DNA of 64,000 nt from Ctenosaura bakeri (Eukaryota; Chordata; Lepidosauria; Squamata; Iguanidae), in assembly GCA_948474755.1 (NCBI GenBank), contig CAOLHI010000958.1, forward strand, positions 1 to 64,000, given 5' to 3'. A program made the translations under genes and the position numbers. Below are positions 58,255 to 64,000 of the stretch, piece by piece (the stretch's first letter is position 1; every line of letters begins with the position of its first letter). A model generated the notes under the pieces. It was not told where the DNA came from, searched no databases, and saw nothing but the letters and a program-made list of their open reading frames with translations.

Positions 58255-58440
58255 GGACAGGAGGAGTACGAGGTGGCTGATATTCTGGACTCCCGCCGCC
58301 GCCGTGGCCGCCTCCAGTACCTGGTCGACTGGCGCGGCCACGGTCCAGAGGAGCGGTCCTGGGAAGACACCGCCGACGTCCACGCGCCCCGGCTGGTGCA
58401 GGCCTTCCACCGCCGCTATCCCGCCAAGCCCCGGCCGCCC
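58255..58440 (+). other. Chromodomain at integrase C-terminus
   Basis: EEYEVADILDSRRRRGRLQ followed by YLVDWRGHGPEERSWE is a chromodomain with its aromatic residues (Y, Y/W, W). In chromoviruses it guides integration towards marked chromatin. It follows a GPFTI...HPVFHRSLL region. This domain defines the chromovirus lineage. Confidence 0.9.
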
Positions 58441-58456
58441 GGGGGAGGAGCATCCC

Positions 58457-58471
58457 TGGGGAGGGGAGTGA
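58457..58471 (+). promoter_or_regulatory. Polypurine tract
   Basis: A purine-rich run (TGGGGAGGGGAGTGA) ends directly at the 3' LTR. It primes plus-strand synthesis after RNase H cleavage. Confidence 0.85.
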
Positions 58472-59326
58472 TGTCGGGACCTCCGCGGCCCCAGACGCAG
58501 CACCCGAGGAGGAGGACGACCCGGTCTCCTCGCGAGTAGCGGCGGAGGTCTCCTCGCGAGTAGCGGCGGAGGCCTCCGGCGCCCGGGAACAGCTGCCCGG
58601 ACGCCGTCGAGGCCACCGCCGCCGCAGAGGAGGCTATGGAGCCACCTGCCGCTACGGGAGGTCGTCCCGAGCCTGCCTGCCCTGACGCCACTGAAGACAC
58701 CGACGGAGCCGGCGCTGCGGAAGAGAGTCGCCCGGAGGTCGCTGGGCTGCCGCTCACCCGCGGGCCCGATCCGGAGGAGCCTGACGGCCTCCCTCCCACG
58801 TTCTCGCAGCGGCGGCAGGCCAAGGAGGCTGCCCGTCGCTCCCGCCGGTTGCTGGAGCGTCAGCGGCAGGGGTGAGGGCTTGCAGCTGGCTAAAGGACGC
58901 TCAGCTGTGAGCCCGGCTGAGGGCTCCCAGCTGTGCAGCAGCTTCAGGATTGGCCGGCGCCGGCGCCAGGCTCCTACTTTAGAGCCAGAGGGAGCCAGGT
59001 TCAGCACGGAGCAACAACCAACGGCTCTCCGTGTGTTGCCCGTCAGGGCTGCTGCCTTGTTCCTGCCTTGTTCCTGCTTTGTTCCTGCCTGCCTTGTCCC
59101 TGCTGTGGTCCCGCCTTGTTCCTGCCGAGACTCTGCTCGGAAGCCTTGCCAGCCAGCTTAACCCTTCGTTGCCCGGGTGAGGAAAACCCTTTCTTTTCGT
59201 TCCTGTTTATCGCCTGAAGTAAGGCTTGCTTTAGTTTTGCGGTGACTCTGCTGGCTGAGGCTTCCGGGACGCCTGCCTCGGCCTGAGCCAGACCCAAGCC
59301 TGCCCGGCCCCGCCCAGCCGCCGACA
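58472..59326 (+). repeat. 3' LTR (855 bp)
   Basis: It runs from TGTCGGGACC to CGCCGACA. It differs from the 5' LTR by two rather than three 24-bp units, extra single bases in C, G and A runs near 58,581, 58,871, 58,893 and 59,268, and about three substitutions. The near identity indicates a recent insertion. Confidence 0.93.
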
Positions 59327-59331
59327 GCAAC
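59327..59331 (+). repeat. Target-site duplication GCAAC (right)
   Basis: Exact match to 53,195-53,199. Confidence 0.9.
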
Positions 59332-60098
59332 CACACTCACACAGACCTATTGAAATAAGGGTAGGAGTGGGATAGAGGGTTTTAAGTGGAGGTTTTGTAT
59401 GGGAAATACTACACCTGTCCTGAAGCCTGAGTAGTTTGAAGAAAAAGGTCCATAGAAGAGGAGATTCTCAGCATGAGGAGCTGAGGGGAAGGCTCATCAA
59501 ACGAAGTGACAGCAAGGTGGGATGGAAGCCAGGAGTGATCCGAGAAAGCACTCAAAGTCAGGGGGTCTTATGGGGAAAATGTGCCTGTAGGCTAGTCTGT
59601 TCCTGGGGATAACAGTGGGTTTCGGGCTGGAGACAAAGCCTCCGAAAGGTCAGTATTTTACATGATTGAGTTATGACAGAGTTGTCAATAGCGCAGACAG
59701 TATGCAAATGTGGAGTGCTTGACAGTTGAGTATTTGGTTCGTCAAGCTGCCTGCTTGGGGCAGGGAGTCTTTAGTAAACAGTGTGCATACATAATGTGAT
59801 CTTAAAGAGTACTTGCCTTGAGGTCTCCTAAAGCGGCAGTCTGGCTATTACTGGCCTGCTTGGATTGGTTTTGAATGGTTCAGCTATTTTCAGCCGTGCC
59901 TGTGTGCGGGCTTGTCCGGGGGCCTCGCAAGCACGTGGAGAGGAATGAGTAAAGAAGGCCAAATTGTTGATATCAAGTGATATCTAATATCCCACAAGTC
60001 TGGGCTAGAAACTATGGTAACAGAAGGAAAGCTTTCATTGCTATGAATGGAAAGCTCTACTCCAGTGCCTCTCTGGGAAGGGAGTGAGAAAAGACCTA

Positions 60099-60200
60099 GG
60101 CCATTTCCGCACTAGACTGTTATAGTGCTATTATTCCACTTTCAACTTCCTATGGAATCCTGGGGTTTGCATTTTAGGGAGGGGCCTTGCGGAAATGGCA
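60099..60200. mobile_element. Foldback MITE, internally deleted
   Basis: The 102-bp unit begins GGCCATTTCCGCACTAGAC and ends TTGCGGAAATGGCA, with CTA on both sides (60,096-98 and 60,201-03). The left core GGAATCCTGGGGTTTGCA is present and most of the right arm is missing. Its tips are the best preserved of the family. Confidence 0.75.
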
Positions 60201-60203
60201 CTA

Positions 60204-60943
60204 GAGAAGGATGGCAACAGGTTGGTGTAGGGGAGCAAAATCATGCCAGGATCATAATCTACATTCCTTCTACCCCTTCGATCTTTTTAGTTACTGTTTA
60301 AAAAGCCCTGATTCACTTCTTACTTTTAACTCATCTTTGCTCTCCGAACTGGGAAAAACAAAGCTTACTGCTTTACTGCTCAGGTGCTTTTTGCAGTCAC
60401 AACCTCTTAACAGTGACAGTGGGAACTGGCTTTTTCATGAAGTGGCTAAACTTGAACAAATGTACCTGAGACAATCACTCTTACCTGTAGACTCCTTAGC
60501 AGTATGAGTGCCTCTATCAAGCTCTCTACCATTCTGCATTTTGTTTCCTGTAGACAGAGGTTTTTCACATTGTCTCATTTCCCTCTGTTGAAAGTCTTGG
60601 ACATCACTCGGCCTCTTTTGCCCTGGCAGTTTTCTTACAGCCCTAGAATCTGGTGACAATAATTTAACATGTAAGGACATCACTAGTCCAAATAGTTTTC
60701 TGGGAAGCTGGAAGTGATAAAAAGTAAACTGATGTTATTTGTCATTCTAGAGATTTATAGCTGCTGGAAAGATAACAAGAATTAAGGAAAAAATGTGGGA
60801 GATGACAGAAAATGTGAAATCAACTTCCAGTTTCAGTTTCCAAAGCGTATAAATCTTTGTAAATTTCATTTTCATAGGTAAAAATGAGTAATTTGTCCTT
60901 GTTTGTCCTTGCTGTGAGAAAGTTGTGCAGGTTTCAAAGACTA
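60204..60943. other. Noncoding stretch, no gene seen
   Basis: No recognised feature. Confidence 0.4.
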
Positions 60944-61140
60944 TTCACTGTTTGGGACTTGTTTTGTAAAAAAAGAAGGAAAATAAAAAATAAAATAAAA
61001 AGAGTACATCCTTTTTTGCACAGAAAACTGCATTTTTGATGTGGAAGACAATTTTCCTACACACAAAAAAATGATATTTTCCACACAGGAAACCCATTTT
61101 TTGCACAGAAAATGCTGTTTTTCTGCACAGAAAGCCCATA
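60944..61140. repeat. Degenerate TTTTCTGCACAGAAA motif array
   Basis: Repeated units of about 25-30 bp include TTTTTGCACAGAAAACTGC, TTTTCCACACAGGAAACCC, TTTTTTGCACAGAAAATGC and TTTTCTGCACAGAAAGCCC. Each unit is itself partly palindromic. It is the clearest of four or more arrays in the window. The minus-strand open frame reading CRKTAFSVQK-type repeats is a product of the array. Confidence 0.6.
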
Positions 61141-61452
61141 TACAGCTAGCATCTTTTTAGTCAATCATGATGTCATAAGATAGATTTATAACTTGTTTAC
61201 TGTTCACCTTTATGCCATGATTGTAAATGCCTCCCTCAACCCACCTTAAAAACCAGCCAGCTGTACTGGGAGATTGAGTTCTGTGGCAGGGCACTGAAGG
61301 ATGATGGATCCAGCTCCCTCTCACTCAGAAGCCACAGAGTGAGCCACAAAAGCAGGGGCCCATCCTTCAGCATCCTACTTGCCAATCCCTAAATGAGGCT
61401 AGCTGGATTTTAAGGCAAGCAGTTATATAGCCCCAGACACAGGTATAGCTAG

Positions 61453-61749
61453 TCACTGCTTCTTGAACTTAATCAAGGAAGCCTCCCTTTGCACAGCCCT
61501 CTTGAGTCCCTGTCTTGATTGGGGGTGTATTGAACCAGGCTCCAGAGCCTCTTCAGAATTGGATCCCTGTTGCTCCAAAGGAGCAGGCAGAGAATTGGAT
61601 CCCTGTTGTTCTAAAGGAGCAGGCACAGAATTGGATCCCTGTTGCTCTAAAGGAGCAGGCAGAGGAACATCTGCGCCTGCTTGGTCCATGGCAGCAGGGA
61701 GAGCTCTTGAGTTGCAGGACTCATCTCCACCCTGAGGAACAGGGTCCAA
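61453..61749 (-). CDS. Open frame in family B LTR U3 (function unknown)
   Basis: Up to 98 codons on the minus strand: an acidic start (DDEQQ region upstream, DPVPQGGDES), three 12-residue PAPLEQQGSNS-type repeats, then a basic end (RQGLKRAVQREASL). There is no good ATG at the start. The layout (acidic, repeats, basic) echoes the frame in the sushi LTR, but sequence similarity is weak. It may be chance. Confidence 0.25.
   Translation of the reverse strand: MDPVPQGGDESCNSRALPAAMDQAGADVPLPAPLEQQGSNSVPAPLEQQGSNSLPAPLEQQGSNSEEALEPGSIHPQSRQGLKRAVQREASLIKFKKQ
61555..61662. repeat. Three 36-bp tandem units
   Basis: Units start AGAATTGGATCCCTGTTG at 61,555, 61,591 and 61,627 with only a few differences. 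The period is a multiple of three, keeping the minus-strand frame open. Confidence 0.95.
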
Positions 61750-61858
61750 CAGCTGCTGCTCATCATCAGTAGGGCTTCAGTTATCACAGGAACACAGAAA
61801 AATGGCTACAGTCCAGCTAAGCTAGGCATGGCTAGTATGGCAGTGGCCCTCTGACACA

Positions 61859-62449
61859 TATTTTACCTGCCTGCCATACGTGTGTTAAAGATAGCAGAAA
61901 ACTAAAAAGAGCTCATAATCCTAATTCAGAACTAACAACATGGCTGAATGCACAGGGACTGAGAGACAGATTTTTAAGAGTTAAGCATTCACTGCCCTGG
62001 ACTTTGATGGTCAAGTTTGCCAGATGTGATCTCTTCCATATTCATTTATTTATCCTCTCAAGTTTTATGCATCATGAATATGAACACATCCATGAATTCT
62101 GGACAATAACATATGAAAAATCTACTGACATGAACTTCTTCCCATCCCTACATGGTACCCAAGGATAGCCATTTTGGCAATAGAGTGAGAAAATAGCTCA
62201 CACCTCTCTAGCTGAACATCAACAGCAGCAGCAGCAGCAGCAACAACAACACATATCTAAGTTTCCCAGTCAACCATGTGTTACTGACTGGAGGTCTGGA
62301 ACATCAATGATTCAAATTCTGTTTAAGAATTTAGGAATCAGTGCAGTGCCATTGGATAATATGGCATTTTCCAAGGAGTTGTGCTTTTTGCAATTATGCT
62401 ATTGAAATTCTATCTATGGAGACCAAAGCCTTATGAGGAACAGTTGAGG
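61859..62449. other. Noncoding stretch, no gene seen
   Basis: Only a (CAG)n/(CAA)n microsatellite at 62,222-62,251 was recognised. Confidence 0.45.
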
Positions 62450-62840
62450 CTGTTGTGCAAGTTATCATGGAGAATAGAAACCTGAGAAGTGATATATCTT
62501 TTTCAAATAGCTGAAGGACTGTTAAATGGAAGACTGAGTGAGCTTGTTTTCTGCTGCTCCAGAGGGTAGGACCTAAATCAATGGGTTCAAATTACAAGAA
62601 AGAAGGTTCTCACTAAACGTTAAGAGCTTTCTGAAAGACAGAGCAGTAGAATAGACTCTTTCATAGAAGGAGGTGGATTCTCCTTCATTAGAGGTTTTTT
62701 TAAACAGTAGAGGGTTTTTTAATGGAAGTTGGTTGTCCACCTCTGTGTGGTGCTTCAGTGGTGGATTCCTGCACTAATAGGGAGTGGGACTTGAGGGTTG
62801 TTGGAGTCCCTTCCAGCTCTGTGATTCTATCTTGCTGTCC
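62450..62840 (+). mobile_element. CR1-type LINE 3' fragment
   Basis: The text follows CR1: AACCTGAGAAGTGATATATC, AGCTTGTTTTCTGCTGCTCC, CAATGGGTTCAAATTACAAG, TGGATTCTCCTTCATTAGAG, then GGAGTCCCTTCCAGCTCTGT and GATTCTATCT. It matches the 3' half of the element at 13,480-13,870. Stops and gaps are frequent. Confidence 0.7.
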
Positions 62841-63552
62841 TTTCATGACACCTCAAATCATTGCCTCAGTCCTTGCTGAAGGCAGAGTGTCCATATGCCC
62901 ATGGCAAACAGGTTATATCCATAGCAACTAGTAGGGATAAGACAGTGCACAGTATGCCCCCCCCTTTTTTAAAAAAAGCAACCATCAAAAGAAACGCAGA
63001 TGATGTCAGTATTAAGAACACTTCCAATCCGCTCCATGTAGCCTTGTTCTAATTCTGAACCAGAGCTCAGAACAGAAACCCAACCAAATGCAGGCAGTGG
63101 CAAGGATGCAACCCGCTCACTGTCATTTGTGAAAACCAGAAATGACTTGGTAGTGTATCTGTGATTAGGTAAAGCTTGTAATTTGTGTTTGCTGTAGTCA
63201 GCGTGGTAGTATTTTGGGACAAACAACCACTGTATGCTACTTATAGCCTGGATTTCTGTTGCTTCTTTTTTGAAGTTGTCATTCTGCTGTTGAATGAAGA
63301 CTGGGGGAGAAGGACAGATGGATACCATCCTTCCAGTATATATAGCTCAGTAGCAGATTAAAAAATTTTGGCAACCCAAGTCCCTGTTTGACTTGTTGAA
63401 TACTTTTAAAAAGTATTTCCAGCTTGTTTAATAATAGTGATGCTGGAAATATACTGAAGTAGATAAATAGGGTCCCCTTTTAAAATTGGGTGACATAATG
63501 ACGTCTCTAAACTTGAGTGCCATCTTTTAAGACACTCTAATACAAAGAAGAG

Positions 63553-63762
63553 GGAGCCTGTGCATTATAGTGGTTTGATTCTGGAGACCATTGTTCAAAT
63601 CCCTAATTTGCCATGGATGCCTTGGGCAAGTCACATTCTCTCAGCCTCAAAGGAAGGCAAAGGCAAACCCCCTCGAAAGAAATCTTGCCAAAAAAACCGT
63701 ATGATAGGGTCACCTTAGTGTTTTCATAAATCAGAAAATGATCTGAAAGCACCCGACAACTG
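63553..63762 (+). repeat. tRNA-derived SINE
   Basis: Box-A-like GAGCCTGTGCATTATAGTGG and box-B-like TTGTTCAAATCCC are in place. They are followed by TTGCCATGGATGCCTTGGGC, AAGTCACATTCTCTCAGCC, GGAAGGCAAAGGCAAACC and a tail ATGATAGGGTCACC ... CAGAAAATGATCTGAAAGCAC. The tail style matches the 5S-headed SINE at 6,314. Confidence 0.75.
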
Positions 63763-64000
63763 TGCAAAGAAGATATGGATCAGATCACATGACAGGCCTG
63801 TGAAAATGAAGTACTAAAGTTGTGCAACTACAGGACCACAGAGTTTTTAGAGCCTATTCTTGGATTTCATAGGTGGCTTGAGAACGTGAGTGAGTCCCTG
63901 TACCATTTTTGGGGGAAAGTAACCTCCACTTACTGTACGAACCACCAGCGTAGAATTATTGGGGATAAAGTAAATAAAATGCAATCAGGATTCAGAGGAA
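63763..64000. other. Noncoding end of window
   Basis: No recognised feature. Confidence 0.4.

Larger units (their letters stand above)
55041..58539 (+). pseudogene. pol: pol (frame-broken): PR-RT-RNase H-IN-chromodomain
   Basis: Pol copies the RNA into DNA and integrates it. The order is as in Ty3/gypsy: protease with DSGA (Asp codon 55,193), RT (55,600-56,400), RNase H (56,570-56,930), integrase (57,180-57,800) and chromodomain (58,260-58,440). One-base length changes lie near 55,175, 55,400, 55,880, 56,613, 57,495, 57,587, 57,754 and 57,996. Most are in runs of one base. The last frame ends at TAG 58,537-58,539, inside the 3' LTR. All catalytic residues seen are present. Confidence 0.88.
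53200..59326 (+). mobile_element. Tf1/sushi-type Ty3/gypsy chromovirus retrotransposon
   Basis: This 6,127-bp element has LTRs of 875 and 855 bp that differ by about three substitutions, four single-base length changes and one 24-bp repeat unit. In order it holds a self-complementary primer site, gag, a GGGAAAC shift site, protease, reverse transcriptase, RNase H, integrase with HHCC and DD35E, a chromodomain and a polypurine tract. The chromodomain and self-priming site place it in the chromovirus Tf1/sushi group, known from fungi, fish, amphibians and reptiles and the source of mammalian PEG10/RTL genes. There is no envelope gene. GC content (well above 60%) contrasts with the AT-rich flanks. 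The coding region is broken by roughly eleven one-base length changes and no nonsense substitution was noticed. Confidence 0.93.
52980..59996 (-). repeat. Solo LTR family A, copy 2, split by the sushi element
   Basis: The two outer parts (52,980-53,199 and 59,327-59,996) together align with 32,749-33,566. Matching blocks are GGGGGCCCAGGAGGG, CAATGTCTACGGGGTCAAG, a TTTATTGATG poly(A) signal (minus strand), AGCATGAGGAGCTGAGGGG, GGCTTGTCCGGGGGCCTC and GATATCAAGTGATATC. On the minus strand it runs TGTGGGATATTAG ... GGTAACA. The 6,127-bp retrotransposon sits in its (CA)-rich region. This gives an independent check on the boundaries of both elements. Confidence 0.7.
61201..61858 (-). repeat. Probable solo LTR, minus strand (family B)
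   Basis: On the minus strand it starts TGTCAGAGGGCC near 61,856 and has a TATA box GGGGCTATATAACTGC near 61,425. It ends near AAGGTGAACA at 61,201. The pentamer TTTAC (plus strand) lies at 61,196-61,200 and at 61,862-61,866, close to both ends, which is suggestive of a target duplication. U3 is open in one frame and carries 36-bp tandem repeats, like the U3 of the sushi element. No internal region is present. Confidence 0.5.

Noticed and set aside
58072..59007. 311-codon minus-strand open frame over the chromodomain and 3' LTR
   Set aside because: Shadow of GC-rich coding and LTR sequence. No recognised domain.
53200..59326. Endogenous retrovirus with envelope
   Set aside because: No frame lies between integrase/chromodomain and the 3' LTR, and the chromodomain and self-priming site point to a non-viral chromovirus.

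Overview
The window looks like a gene-poor, repeat-rich piece of a squamate reptile genome (lizard or relative). This rests on the mix of mobile elements: a BovB/RTE LINE, CR1 LINE pieces, an L2-like LINE 3' end, tRNA-headed and 5S-rRNA-headed SINEs, GGCC-ended foldback DNA transposons and a vertebrate Tf1/sushi-type Ty3/gypsy element. No host protein-coding exon, rRNA or tRNA gene could be supported. Most long open frames outside 53-59 kb are chance frames or lie inside repeats. The window is best read as intergenic or intronic DNA.

Layout. 0-10.7 kb is mostly unique AT-rich DNA with scattered SINE and short-repeat copies, including a 5S-derived SINE at 6.3 kb. 10.7-18.6 kb is dense in repeats: an L2-like LINE end, a CR1 LINE split by a GGCC-ended DNA element (12,843-13,271) with a clean TAA target duplication, two more long GGCC elements, an almost perfect 180-bp foldback MITE (14,453-14,632), a probable minus-strand LTR and a Tigger-like element. 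20-23.3 kb is a decayed minus-strand BovB LINE, itself interrupted. 27-33.7 kb holds a possible LTR, two more GGCC elements, a 110-bp palindrome, and a CR1 piece interrupted by a minus-strand LTR. 35-52 kb is mainly unexplained DNA with Tigger-like elements, MITEs, SINEs and microsatellites.

The main feature is a 6,127-bp LTR retrotransposon at 53,200-59,326, flanked by perfect GCAAC duplications and inserted in an older LTR that has a second copy at 32.7-33.6 kb. It has near-identical LTRs (875 and 855 bp), a coiled-coil Gag with a CCHC knuckle, a GGGAAAC shift site before the gag stop, protease, reverse transcriptase (YLDD), RNase H, DD35E integrase, a chromodomain and a polypurine tract. 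Twelve bases just inside the 5' LTR are exactly complementary to LTR sequence about 30 bp past a TATA-like box. That is the arrangement of self-primed Tf1/sushi chromoviruses. The coding region is broken only by single-base length changes, mostly in homopolymer runs, which suggests either a very young copy or sequencing error.

The elements are layered: CR1 is oldest, the minus-strand LTR family and GGCC elements came later, and the sushi element is among the newest. A further LTR-like unit at 61.2-61.86 kb also carries an open frame with in-frame tandem repeats in its probable U3.
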